Of a DNA stretch of 35,042 nucleotides, positions 15,590 to 24,061 are shown piece after piece (position 1 is the stretch's first letter; every line of letters starts with the position of its first letter). The translations under genes were made by a program, and so were the position numbers. This DNA comes from Colivivens sp963645405. Its GTDB lineage: Bacteria > Bacteroidota > Bacteroidia > Bacteroidales > Bacteroidaceae. Location: NCBI GenBank assembly GCA_963645405.1, contig CAVISR010000021.1:1-35042 (forward strand), in the 5' to 3' direction. The notes below the pieces were generated by a model. It was not told where the DNA came from. It saw only the letters and a program-made list of their open reading frames with translations, and did no database searches.

Positions 15590-18159
15590 TATTCAAGCAA
15601 TGTTTTAAGTGTCGTTTCTGAGTCCAAATCGTCACGAAGAGTGATGTGATCCAATCCCATAGAAAGCTCTGCGACAAGGACTCTGTTTTTGTCAGAAGAC
15701 AAGTATCTCAATTTCTTTTGCAGCTCTATCTTGCTGATTCCAAACTCTTTATATACACCATGCTCTTCTTCAGGACGATACAAATCTGATACTCTTAGCA
15801 TTCTTATGCCATTATGTTGAGCATACTTATATAATGAATATGCAACTGCTTCAGGACTCAGATCATTATAGGACATTCTTTGGAAAGATGAGCATTTAGC
15901 ATCTTGACAAACAAACTGCATAAACTCTTCACCAATGGGAGAATATTTGAAGGTTTGCACTAAAGCCTGTATTGCATACGTAATCGTTGTTTGCTTAAAT
16001 GTCTGTTGGAAATACTCAAGAGCCAATTTGTCCAGGTCCTTTCTACCAACCTCGGCATTAATACTGATTGCAGAAGTAAACCAACTCATCAATGGGCTAT
16101 TGTAAGCCAGATTAATTTGAATAAGTTCCCACAAAAGAGTTGCATTTTCTTTATTTATTTCAACACACAATTCTCCAAAAGGCGTAAGTTTTGATTTATC
16201 ATCAATAATCTCTGCGTCTTTGAGCCAAGCCTTAAAACTTGGAACTTGTTTTACACCAAGGAAATTATCTTCCCAAAAGGAGTCTGGATCTGTTAGATAT
16301 TGGTCAACCCATTCTTGATGGATGCCAAATGTTCCATATTTTGATATTTTCATATTCGATAAATTTATTGTAGTTGGCTTTATCATTGAGTCAGCGACAA
16401 TACAACCTACATTATGATACTCCAAGCATTTGTAGCAATGAACGCATTTCTCTTTGTCTATGCGTATTTGTGGATAAACAGAGAGTGCTCCTGTTGGGCA
16501 TTCCAATTCACATGCTTCACAGTTAATGCAATATGTTGTTTTGTTGATTATTCGCCTTAAATAATATCTTAGCTGAATGTTATTATTGTCATATAAAATA
16601 AAAGTGAAATCATTCTTTTCTTTACCAAAGTGAACCTCAAAATTGTAAATCTCATGTTTGAATTCCAATTCACCAATGATTGAATTCTGCTTCTCCTTTA
16701 TACTATATTCCCCAATAATAGTAAACCAAGTGAATAAGTCTTTTCCTGCACTTTTTACTATCGCCTGCCATTTGTTAGAGGAAGACGAAAAAGCAACAGA
16801 AGCCTTATCCTCAGAAAATTTACCACTGCTTCTCAGCTTCCATTTTCTTTCAGCAATATATTCTTTCTGGTTTGGTATCTTTCTTGCAATTGCATTTGCT
16901 TCTATCCTTTTCAAGAAAGGCTTTAGACTTTCTGAATAGCAATTGCTTACTACCATGTCATCCCAAGGAGACCCGAATGGACAAAGAACGCACCCAACTC
17001 TTGGCTTTCCGGCTCTATAAGCAGGATTTATATGCAGACTATGTTCAAACAGATAGAGGAACACCTCTGTTGTATTCCAATTCAAAATGGGGCGGGCGTT
17101 TATAACAAACTTATGTTTTACGCCCTTACCTATTCGATTATACTCGCTTCGGGTTACAGACTCTTCTGCTCGAACTCCTTCGAAAGCTAAAAATTTCTGG
17201 CGCTTATCAGTACCTGACATTAGCATCCTATACAGCGGAGCAGTTTTCATAACCGAGCAACACCAGCGGTGATTGTCACTTGGTGTGCCAATCTTGTCCC
17301 AATAGTTGAGCACCGACTCATGGTTGCGTGCCATAAGAAAGCGGAGTGTAGGAAATTTCTCCTTGTAGTATTCCTCCACCTCTTTATATAAAGTAAGTGA
17401 CGGTGGCAACTCATAGCCGGTATCACTATATATCACTTCAAAATCGGTTGGTGGAATAGCTCTTGTGCAAAGGTCGAGAACCACCTGGCTGTCCTTGCCG
17501 CCTGAGAAACTGGCAATGAAACGGTCTATCTTGGTAGAGAGTAACACGCGCTTTCCCTCTTTCTCGGCAGTAGACAATGGCATGATGTCGAAGGAGTCGC
17601 AGTCTTGCTTCACCACCGCCATCTTTTGCTTGCTTTTCTTCTCCACACGTTCAGCCATAGCCTCAAAGTCGAGTTTGTTGGCCTCGGCTTTGGCGTAGGT
17701 CTTGTTCACTTTGGCGTAAGCCAGATAGGTGTCGTGAATAAACTCAATGGCTTCATTCTCCAACACAAACATCAGGTCTGAGGTACGCTTGAGCATCGTC
17801 TTGACATCGACGGCATGCAATTCCATCGGCTCTACCCCCTGCTGCATTTCCAGAGTGGGCTTGGTGTATATGTCAGCCCCCTTGGCATCGAAGAGATGTT
17901 CGCCCCGATACCAATATTGCTTGTTCACGGCCCACATGATTGGCTCCTCGGCATGTGGATATTTCCACCCGAGTTTGTCCAGCTCCAGCAGGTCTAGTTC
18001 CTCCCAAAACACAGGTCTAGGAGATATTCCAAGTGTACCCTCCACAATGCGTGAGTGCAGCAACACCCCGCCAGTCTCTTTATCCCATGTTATCTTGTAC
18101 ACTTTGGTTCCGATCCATATAAAGCTCCGACTGAATCCCAAAGTATCGGAAGATTGCAT
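15589..18159 (-). CDS. brxP: BrxP: PAPS-reductase-like protein fused to a ferredoxin domain
   Basis: This 856-aa protein is the first gene of the operon. Residues 1-200 form an N-terminal region. A PP-loop of the PAPS reductase/DndC superfamily follows (SGGKDS at 219-224, later RWCC at C300-C301 and CVLCPFG at C390 and C393), probably binding ATP and an iron-sulfur cluster. Residues 544-586 form a two-cluster [4Fe-4S] ferredoxin module: C544, C547, C550, C554 and C572, C575, C578, C586. The last 260 residues are uncharacterised. DndC is the closest known functional model and installs sulfur into DNA backbone phosphorothioates. Its ferredoxin module could supply electrons. The start at 18159 is the first ATG of a continuous frame. 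GC content drops in the C-terminal half. Confidence 0.88.
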   Translation of the reverse strand: MQSSDTLGFSRSFIWIGTKVYKITWDKETGGVLLHSRIVEGTLGISPRPVFWEELDLLELDKLGWKYPHAEEPIMWAVNKQYWYRGEHLFDAKGADIYTKPTLEMQQGVEPMELHAVDVKTMLKRTSDLMFVLENEAIEFIHDTYLAYAKVNKTYAKAEANKLDFEAMAERVEKKSKQKMAVVKQDCDSFDIMPLSTAEKEGKRVLLSTKIDRFIASFSGGKDSQVVLDLCTRAIPPTDFEVIYSDTGYELPPSLTLYKEVEEYYKEKFPTLRFLMARNHESVLNYWDKIGTPSDNHRWCCSVMKTAPLYRMLMSGTDKRQKFLAFEGVRAEESVTRSEYNRIGKGVKHKFVINARPILNWNTTEVFLYLFEHSLHINPAYRAGKPRVGCVLCPFGSPWDDMVVSNCYSESLKPFLKRIEANAIARKIPNQKEYIAERKWKLRSSGKFSEDKASVAFSSSSNKWQAIVKSAGKDLFTWFTIIGEYSIKEKQNSIIGELEFKHEIYNFEVHFGKEKNDFTFILYDNNNIQLRYYLRRIINKTTYCINCEACELECPTGALSVYPQIRIDKEKCVHCYKCLEYHNVGCIVADSMIKPTTINLSNMKISKYGTFGIHQEWVDQYLTDPDSFWEDNFLGVKQVPSFKAWLKDAEIIDDKSKLTPFGELCVEINKENATLLWELIQINLAYNSPLMSWFTSAISINAEVGRKDLDKLALEYFQQTFKQTTITYAIQALVQTFKYSPIGEEFMQFVCQDAKCSSFQRMSYNDLSPEAVAYSLYKYAQHNGIRMLRVSDLYRPEEEHGVYKEFGISKIELQKKLRYLSSDKNRVLVAELSMGLDHITLRDDLDSETTLKTLLE

Positions 18160-18516
18160 TGACTAAGTTGCGCCTCAATAAAAGGTGCGTGGGATTCTCT
18201 CTTTGCCCATCCCACCTTCGAGGCCTTCGCATTGCCCAAATCGTCGAGACGGACAACGCAGAAAGCCCACGCATGGTATATATCTATCCCATGCATGAGC
18301 AGCCGGAAAATACACCTTATTATATATGTATCTATACGACAACCCACAGCAAGGTACACAATATACCTACCGTGAACATCTACCGTTGTCTTGTCCTTTG
18401 ACGATTTTCGAGATTTGCGAAGTTTCGAAGGTCAAAGACAAGCGCTGATAAACGCTCCTTCCATCAAAGTAGCACCCACCCACATGTCACCCTTGCGGGC
18501 TTTCTGCAAGCACAGT
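18160..18516 (-). promoter_or_regulatory. Long structured leader of the BREX operon
   Basis: About 350 nt separate the predicted transcript start from brxP. The stretch includes hairpins GTGGGAT/ATCCCAC (18189-18195 with 18209-18215), GCATGG/CCATGC (18271-18276 with 18289-18294) and CTTGC/GCAAG (18492-18510). It also contains ATATATAATAAGGTGTA (minus strand, 18311-18327), a motif seen upstream of two other genes here. A short frame at 18090-18359 overlaps brxP out of frame and is not convincing. No known riboswitch is recognised. Confidence 0.4.
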
Positions 18517-18522
18517 GCGATG

Positions 18523-18530
18523 CAAATATA
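18523..18530 (-). promoter_or_regulatory. -7 promoter element for the BREX operon
   Basis: On the minus strand this is TATATTTG, a match to TAnnTTTG. It is the only such match in the 450 nt upstream of brxP. A TTG-containing -33 box lies about 23 nt upstream, slightly too far. A transcript would start near 18516. Confidence 0.45.
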
Positions 18531-18900
18531 AAACTTTTATTTTGATTTGGAATCAAGCAGAGTATAAAGTCAGTGAAATTTAGAGTTAGTTAACTACAAA
18601 ACCGATGTTTCGTCAGTTGGTGCAACAAAATGGAACACGGATTGAACGGATAGAACGGAGCAATGCGGAGTGTGGGAAGAACGAAAAATACATGAAAAAC
18701 ACCCGAGAGATATGGAAGCTTTCTTTGAAAGCTGACGAAGTGAAGTTTCTATTGTCAGTTTGTGAGCAAGCTCCCACTGTCAATAAGAACTCCACTTCTA
18801 TGCAGCACGCTGCATTCCATATCCATCGAGCAAAAACAAGCTTGCTACGCAAGCAAAAACAGCGAAGAAGGTTCTATGAGTGCTAGACGGTTGCATTCGA
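18531..18900. other. Intergenic stretch between the BREX leader and the repeat mosaic
   Basis: A short open frame exists on the plus strand (18605-18886), but it reads into palindromic repeat sequence and resembles no protein. The stretch probably contains the right boundary of the integrative element, though no direct repeat matching the left side was found. Confidence 0.4.
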
Positions 18901-18934
18901 GCAAATGCTCGCTTAGTATTTCAAGCCGCATGGT

Positions 18935-19252
18935 AGGAGTCAGCTTTCTCCGAAAGCGTCGACGATGACATTCGAGCAAAGCTCGCAAATGTTTTACAAC
19001 GCACGGGCCCACGCCCGCTTTTACGCTCTCGGAGAGAGCTAGCTCCTATTGCAATGCACTCGAGCAAATGCTCGCTTTATTGCCTCGCACAAGCCTGCAC
19101 TCGCTTTAACGCTCTCGGAGAGAGCTAGCTCCTATTACAATGTGCACTCGACAATGCTCGCATATATTACAACGCACAAACCCGCGCTCGCTTTAACGCT
19201 CTCGGAGAGGGCTAGCTCCTGTTTTTAACGCTCTCGGAGAGAGATAGCTTCT
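18935..19252. repeat. Mosaic of a 25-nt palindromic repeat, locus A
   Basis: The core ACGCTCTCGGAGAGAGCT continues with AGCTCCT to give 25 nt. Direct copies lie at 19023-19047, 19109-19133, 19196-19220 and 19228-19252, and an inverted copy at 18935-18959. Shorter palindromes such as CGAGCAAATGCTCG separate them. The inverted copy is followed by GACGATGACATTCGA, which recurs after the inverted copies at 25.1 and 25.3 kb. The same family forms locus B at 25.1-25.4 kb. Confidence 0.9.
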
Positions 19253-19253
19253 G

Positions 19254-19290
19254 AAAAAAGGAAGGCAATCCACATGGGAAAGCCTTCCTT
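19254..19290 (-). terminator. Rho-independent terminator of the beta-galactosidase gene
   Basis: AAGGAAGGC (19258-19266) and GCCTTCCTT (19282-19290) form a perfect 9-bp stem. On the minus strand it is followed by six T (19259-19254). It lies 33 bases after the stop codon. Confidence 0.85.
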
Positions 19291-19323
19291 ATTGTATATA
19301 TGCCTTTTATGTTTGAAACCTTG

Positions 19324-22300
19324 TCAGTTGGCTGCTGATATCACGAAGGTGAAGGTGCGGTCCTGGCACGGCATCTGGTATTCGCTGCGTGGCCATGCGC
19401 CCCAGGAGTTGACGCATCCGATTCCCATCTGACGCTGGGCGATGTGGACTGAGGTGAGCGGACGCGGTGTGAGGTCGCCGCTGTGGCGCTGTGCCTTCTC
19501 GGTGGCTGGGTCGAGGTCGTCGTAGAGATATGGGATGGACTGGCATTCCATTGGCTCAGGTGCTTCGAACAGGAGTCCGTTGCCTGACTTGTCGGTCACT
19601 TTCCAGTAGCGTACCTGGGTCTTGTTGCCTGACTCTTGCGGACGGATATAGCCCCAGTACTGGTCGGCTACGGTCTGCCTGTAGACTCCGAGGTTGGCGA
19701 AGTTGTTGCGGTCGATGTAGTTCTCCTGTGGTCCTTTGCCGTAGAACTCTATCTGGTCGTATGCCTGGTTCATCTCGAGTTCCATGCCGTAGCGGAGGAG
19801 TTGCGGATAGTGCTTGCCGTCTTCGCCTACTGTCATGGATTCGGTCACGATGACTTTGCCTGCCGGGGTGATGACGTAGGTCATGCTGAGCTTTGGCTGG
19901 GTTTGGCCGTCTTTCTTCTGGGCTGAGATATTGACGGTGTAGTCGGCTTTCACAACATAGTTGTTGCCGTCCTTGTCGTACTTAAGGTTGTCGAGATGCA
20001 AGCCTGCGTTCTTCCATCCGCGGAGGCTGCGCTGCATTCCTGCTCCGTAGTCGTTGTCGGTGGCTGCACGCCAGAAGTCGGGCTTGAGTTCATAGCCTTC
20101 TTTCATGACTGGTTTTCCGTCGACATCGATATAGGCGATGAAGCCGTTGTCTTTGTTGAATGTGACTCCGAGTTTGTTTGCCTTGACGAGGAGATAGGCG
20201 CTGTGGTCTTCGACTTCGATGTTGCCGGCTGCGGACTGGGTCATGAGGGCGTTGGTGTCGACGAACTTATAGTCGGACAAGACGAACTGCTGGTGTGCAA
20301 CGGTGTCGCCTTGCTTCTGGAGCGGTGCATCGGAGGTGAGCTTGTAGCTGATGTTGCAAACTATCTCTTTGCCTGCGAGTTTCTTGTTCTTCAGTGCTTT
20401 TGCCATTGCCGGTATCTTCACTGTCTTGCGTGCCTGTGGCTTGATGTTGAGACTTGTGAGGTCGATGGTTCCTTCTTCTACCTTTTCGCCCTGTGCCTCG
20501 ATGGTGAAGTGGAGGGTGATGTTCTTGATTGGCTCGAAGAAGTTCTCGTTGTAGATTTCCACCTTACCTGACTTCTTGTCGACGAGGGTTGTCCAGATGT
20601 TCTGATAGTAGTACTGTACTTCGTAGGCATGTGGATTGGGCACTCGGTCGGGGTTGATCATTCCGTTGCAGTTGAAGTTGTTGTCTGATGCGGGGAAACG
20701 GCCGTAGTCGCCACCGTAGGTCCATATTTGTTTGCCTGTGACCTTGCTCTTGGAGCGCAAGCCCTGGTCGATGAAGTCCCAGATGTAGCCGCCCTGGTAA
20801 GCTGGATATTTGCGTACGAGGTCCCAATATTCCTTGAATCCTCCCATGGAGTTACCCATGGCGTGGGCATACTCGCACTGGATGAGCGGACGTGGGTTGT
20901 TGCCCTGGGCGTATTTCTCGCAATGGTCGTAGCCTGCGTACATCGGGCAATAGATGTCGGTCTTGCCGTTCTGTCCTGCCTGCTCGAACTGGCATGGGCG
21001 TGAGGGGTCGTACTGCTTTACCCAATCGTAGGCATCCTCGAAGTTCTTGCCGTAGCCTGACTCGTTGCCGAGTGACCAGACGATGATGGCTGGATGGTTC
21101 TTGTATGCCTTCAGATGGTTCATCTGACGCTCGATGTGTGCATCGTGGTAGTCCTCGCGCTTGGCAAGGGTCTTGTCGCCATAACCCATTCCGTGGCTCT
21201 CGATATTGGACTCGGATGTCATGTAGATGCCATATTCATCGCAGAGGTCGTACCAGCGCGGATCGTCGGGATAGTGGCAGGTGCGGACGGCATTGACATT
21301 GAGCTGCTTCATCACCTTGATGTCCTGCACCATGCGCTCGTAGCTTACGACATAGCCTCCGTCGGGGTCAATCTCGTGGCGGTCGACTCCCTTGATGAGC
21401 ACCGGCTGTCCGTTGACGAGGAGCTGGCGGTTCTTTATCTCGACCTTGCGGAAACCTACGTTCTGGGGTATGACTTCGATGACGTTGCCGTCTTTCTGGA
21501 GTGTGGTGTACAACTTATAGAGGTAGGGGTCTTCACCGTTCCACTTGTGGCAGTCGGGAAGGGCAATGGTGCATTCCACATTCTTGGATGCATCGACTGT
21601 CTGCTCCTTCACTGTCTGTCCGGCTTTGTCCTTGAGGGTGAACACCACCTTGCTGCCTGACTCGGGTGAATCGATGTCGGCCTTGATGGTGAGCATTCCG
21701 TCACTATAGTCGGGAGTGAGGTCGGGGGTGATGAAGAGGTCGTGGATGTGGCTTGAGGGGCGTGCATAGATGTAGCACTCACGGGCAATGCCACAGAGAC
21801 GCCAGAAGTCCTGGTCTTCGAGATAGGAACCGTCGCACCAACGCATGATTTGCATTGCGATGAGGTTCTTCTCTCCTGGTTTCACGTAAGGGGTGATATC
21901 GAACTCGGCTGCCACTTTCGAGTCCTCGCTGTAGCCGACGTACTGTCCGTTGACGAACATCGTGAGGTTGCTGGTGGCTGAACCGATGTGGATGTAGATC
22001 TTGTCGCCTTTCCAGTCGGCTGGCAGGGTGAATGTCTGGCGATAGGAACCTACATGGTTCTCCAAATCCTTGACATAAGGGGGATTGGTCTCCCAGTCGT
22101 TGCGCCATGCATAGCAGTTGTTGACGTAGATGGCATTGCCATAGCCGTTGAGTTCCCAGATGCCCGGGACTGGCATTGTGCCCCAATGGCTGTCGTCGTA
22201 GTCTGTCTTGTAGAAGCCTTCGGGACGTTTGTCGGCATCTTTTGCCCAATTGAATTTCCATTTGCCTTCAATCGAGAGGAAACGGCTGGATTTTTCCTTC

Positions 22301-22470
22301 ACTCCGGTCTGCGCAAGTTGGCTGGTTTCGTATGCGAAGAAAGTAGCCACATTGTCGAGACGGTTGTCGCTGTTGACCCTTGGATCGTTCCAGCAATTGG
22401 CAGGCTGAGCCTGGGTTGCCATAGATGCGAACATTGCACCCAAGGCAAGGGTTAAAACCTTTGCTTTCAT
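19324..22470 (-). CDS. Exported beta-galactosidase, glycoside hydrolase family 2
   Basis: With the start at 22470 this is a 1048-aa LacZ-type enzyme that removes terminal beta-galactose. A signal peptide (MKAKVLTLALGAMFASMATQ) directs it to the periplasm. The sugar-binding and immunoglobulin-like domains are followed by a TIM barrel with acid/base E470 (SLGNES) and nucleophile E533 (QCEYAHAMGNS), then a bgal small-chain domain near the end. The 1048 aa is normal for GH2 LacZ. A 13-residue longer start exists, but a promoter element at 22499-22506 would put the transcript start near it, so 22470 is preferred. It is transcribed alone, with its own terminator. No transporter or SusCD pair is adjacent. 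Confidence 0.95.
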   Translation of the reverse strand: MKAKVLTLALGAMFASMATQAQPANCWNDPRVNSDNRLDNVATFFAYETSQLAQTGVKEKSSRFLSIEGKWKFNWAKDADKRPEGFYKTDYDDSHWGTMPVPGIWELNGYGNAIYVNNCYAWRNDWETNPPYVKDLENHVGSYRQTFTLPADWKGDKIYIHIGSATSNLTMFVNGQYVGYSEDSKVAAEFDITPYVKPGEKNLIAMQIMRWCDGSYLEDQDFWRLCGIARECYIYARPSSHIHDLFITPDLTPDYSDGMLTIKADIDSPESGSKVVFTLKDKAGQTVKEQTVDASKNVECTIALPDCHKWNGEDPYLYKLYTTLQKDGNVIEVIPQNVGFRKVEIKNRQLLVNGQPVLIKGVDRHEIDPDGGYVVSYERMVQDIKVMKQLNVNAVRTCHYPDDPRWYDLCDEYGIYMTSESNIESHGMGYGDKTLAKREDYHDAHIERQMNHLKAYKNHPAIIVWSLGNESGYGKNFEDAYDWVKQYDPSRPCQFEQAGQNGKTDIYCPMYAGYDHCEKYAQGNNPRPLIQCEYAHAMGNSMGGFKEYWDLVRKYPAYQGGYIWDFIDQGLRSKSKVTGKQIWTYGGDYGRFPASDNNFNCNGMINPDRVPNPHAYEVQYYYQNIWTTLVDKKSGKVEIYNENFFEPIKNITLHFTIEAQGEKVEEGTIDLTSLNIKPQARKTVKIPAMAKALKNKKLAGKEIVCNISYKLTSDAPLQKQGDTVAHQQFVLSDYKFVDTNALMTQSAAGNIEVEDHSAYLLVKANKLGVTFNKDNGFIAYIDVDGKPVMKEGYELKPDFWRAATDNDYGAGMQRSLRGWKNAGLHLDNLKYDKDGNNYVVKADYTVNISAQKKDGQTQPKLSMTYVITPAGKVIVTESMTVGEDGKHYPQLLRYGMELEMNQAYDQIEFYGKGPQENYIDRNNFANLGVYRQTVADQYWGYIRPQESGNKTQVRYWKVTDKSGNGLLFEAPEPMECQSIPYLYDDLDPATEKAQRHSGDLTPRPLTSVHIAQRQMGIGCVNSWGAWPRSEYQMPCQDRTFTFVISAAN

Positions 22471-22498
22471 AAATATGTAGTTAATTAGTAATCTATTG

Positions 22499-22527
22499 CA
22501 AATGTACAAAAAGTTGATGAGCTGACA
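22499..22527 (-). promoter_or_regulatory. Promoter of the beta-galactosidase gene
   Basis: On the minus strand TACATTTG (complement of 22499-22506) matches the -7 element. TTG (complement of 22525-22527) lies 18 nt upstream. Transcription would begin near 22492, about 22 nt before the ATG at 22470. Confidence 0.55.
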
Positions 22528-22575
22528 AGGGATTTTCGCAGGAAATCATGCTGACTGTATGAAAATACAGCTGCA

Positions 22576-23352
22576 TCACATGTGTCTTGCCTTGTATATC
22601 TTCTCTTTGGCGGCATTGATTTCCTGGAAACGCCGCTTGGCATTTTCCTTCACATCCTCGCCAAGGGTTGCCACACGGTCGGGATGGTATTGCAGTGCCA
22701 TCTTCCTGTAGGCTTTGCGCACCTCTTCGTCGGTGGCGTCGGGTGTGAGCCCAAGTACTTTGTAGGCATCGTCGAGTGAATCTCCGCCCAACGAGAGGAA
22801 CTGGTCGACCACATTCATGTCGAGCCTCATTGCCAGTGCCATCTGCTTCAAGGTCTGCACTTCGGCATCCACCACACTGCCGTCGGCTTTGGCTATCTCG
22901 GCAAGGATGGAGACCAACTGGAGGCGCTGGTCTGCGGGCATGATGGTTGCGAGTTGGGTACAGCAACTGTAAATCTGTTGGCTCCATGCTTGTTCGCCAT
23001 ACAGGCGACGGTACTCGAACAGGCGGTTGAGTATGCCCTCGCCTTCGCGCATGGCTTCGTCGCCAAAGTTATGCTTGAGCCAACGGCGGACGTATTCCAT
23101 CTCGGAATGCATGACTTTGCCGTCTGCCTGAATCATGTGTGCCATCAGGAGCATCATCGAGAACAGGAAACCATTGCGGCTGCTCGACTCTTGGGTATAG
23201 ACACGACGCTGACGCTGATGCCGGTCTTGTTTCTCTTCATCAGGTTCATTCAAGTTGTCAAACAACGAGCCCAGGAAGAATCCCAATATTCCTCCGATAG
23301 GTCCGGCTGCAAATGCGCCAAAGATGCCTCCAATCCATTTTCCTAATGCCAT
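22576..23352 (-). CDS. DjlA-like J-domain protein with TerB-like region
   Basis: This 258-aa protein begins with a glycine-rich hydrophobic N-terminus (about 1-32) likely to insert in the membrane. A TerB-like helical domain with acidic residues follows (about 60-180, motifs QADGKV and KADGSV). A C-terminal J domain has the HPD motif at 223-225. The order is that of DjlA, a co-chaperone that stimulates DnaK at the inner membrane. Compared with E. coli DjlA (271 aa) the length is similar. It is downstream of the NlpC/P60 gene and upstream of the beta-galactosidase in the same direction, 105 bp from the latter, which has its own promoter. Confidence 0.9.
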   Translation of the reverse strand: MALGKWIGGIFGAFAAGPIGGILGFFLGSLFDNLNEPDEEKQDRHQRQRRVYTQESSSRNGFLFSMMLLMAHMIQADGKVMHSEMEYVRRWLKHNFGDEAMREGEGILNRLFEYRRLYGEQAWSQQIYSCCTQLATIMPADQRLQLVSILAEIAKADGSVVDAEVQTLKQMALAMRLDMNVVDQFLSLGGDSLDDAYKVLGLTPDATDEEVRKAYRKMALQYHPDRVATLGEDVKENAKRRFQEINAAKEKIYKARHM

Positions 23353-23482
23353 ACGTCCTTTTCTTCTATGTTATAAACGCTATACGTTATTGTTTTCTAT
23401 GGGTAACTAAATTCCTGAGTCACGAGATGCTTGAGCCTGAACCATAGTTTGCTTGATTACTGAATCAAAGATGATGCCAACT

Positions 23483-24049
23483 TCATTTCACTCTGCCTCC
23501 TCCAATCCAGCGGTCGACATAATAGCGGCTGTTGAGATTGTCGACTACCACACCGCGCGAACTGCTGGCATGGATGAAGAGGTTGTCCTTCAGATAGATG
23601 CCTACATGGTTGATGTTCTTGCGCTTCACCTTGCCCGATGTGGCAAAGAACACGAGGTCACCGCATTTCAGACTGTTGTCGCCCACCCTTTTGCAGTCCT
23701 GCTCATATTGGTCGAGGCTGCGGCGATGGAGCGTTTTGCCATAGACAGTCTGGAATATCTGCACTGTCAGTCCGGAGCAGTCGACCCCCGACTTGGTGTT
23801 GCCTCCACTTCGGTAGGGCGTGCCCAGCCATTTGGCGGACTCAATCATCAGCGCCCATTCATCGTCTTCCTGGATGTCGAACCCGAGAGCAAGACCTGCC
23901 CGTGCCAGTTCACGCATGTCCACATTCTTGTAGTACACTGACTTTGAACTGTGGCATGAGGCAAGCATGACTACTGATGCCACAACCAGCAAGCAATGGC
24001 ATGCGGACTTGAAGCGCAAGTCCATAGAGTTGTGCATCAGTATCTTCAT
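23483..24049 (-). CDS. NlpC/P60-family cell-wall lipoprotein
   Basis: This 188-aa protein has a lipoprotein signal with lipobox LASC (C32). Its NlpC/P60 cysteine peptidase domain has catalytic C91 (DCSG), H148 (NHVGIYL) and a third polar residue H160 (FIHAS). Members such as MepS/Spr cut D-glutamyl-meso-diaminopimelate-type cross-links in peptidoglycan. It starts 12 bp after trxB and is probably in the same operon. Another ATG lies four residues in, but the lipobox places the signal peptide in either case. Confidence 0.92.
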   Translation of the reverse strand: MKILMHNSMDLRFKSACHCLLVVASVVMLASCHSSKSVYYKNVDMRELARAGLALGFDIQEDDEWALMIESAKWLGTPYRSGGNTKSGVDCSGLTVQIFQTVYGKTLHRRSLDQYEQDCKRVGDNSLKCGDLVFFATSGKVKRKNINHVGIYLKDNLFIHASSSRGVVVDNLNSRYYVDRWIGGGRVK

Positions 24050-24061
24050 ACGGATATATCT

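Noticed and set aside
7758..18159. DNA methyltransferase (PglX) or Dnd nuclease genes in the operon
   Set aside because: Searched for NPPY-type methyltransferase motifs and for DndD/DndF-like SMC or nuclease motifs in all five proteins; none is present.
1..18600. Attachment-site direct repeats of the island
   Set aside because: Only an 8-base match (GCAAATAT) was found between the two ends, and it lies in promoter-like sequence on both sides, so it is not evidence of an attachment site.
18605..18886. 93-codon plus-strand frame after the BREX leader
   Set aside because: It runs into the palindromic repeats and has no recognisable domain. No promoter is seen.
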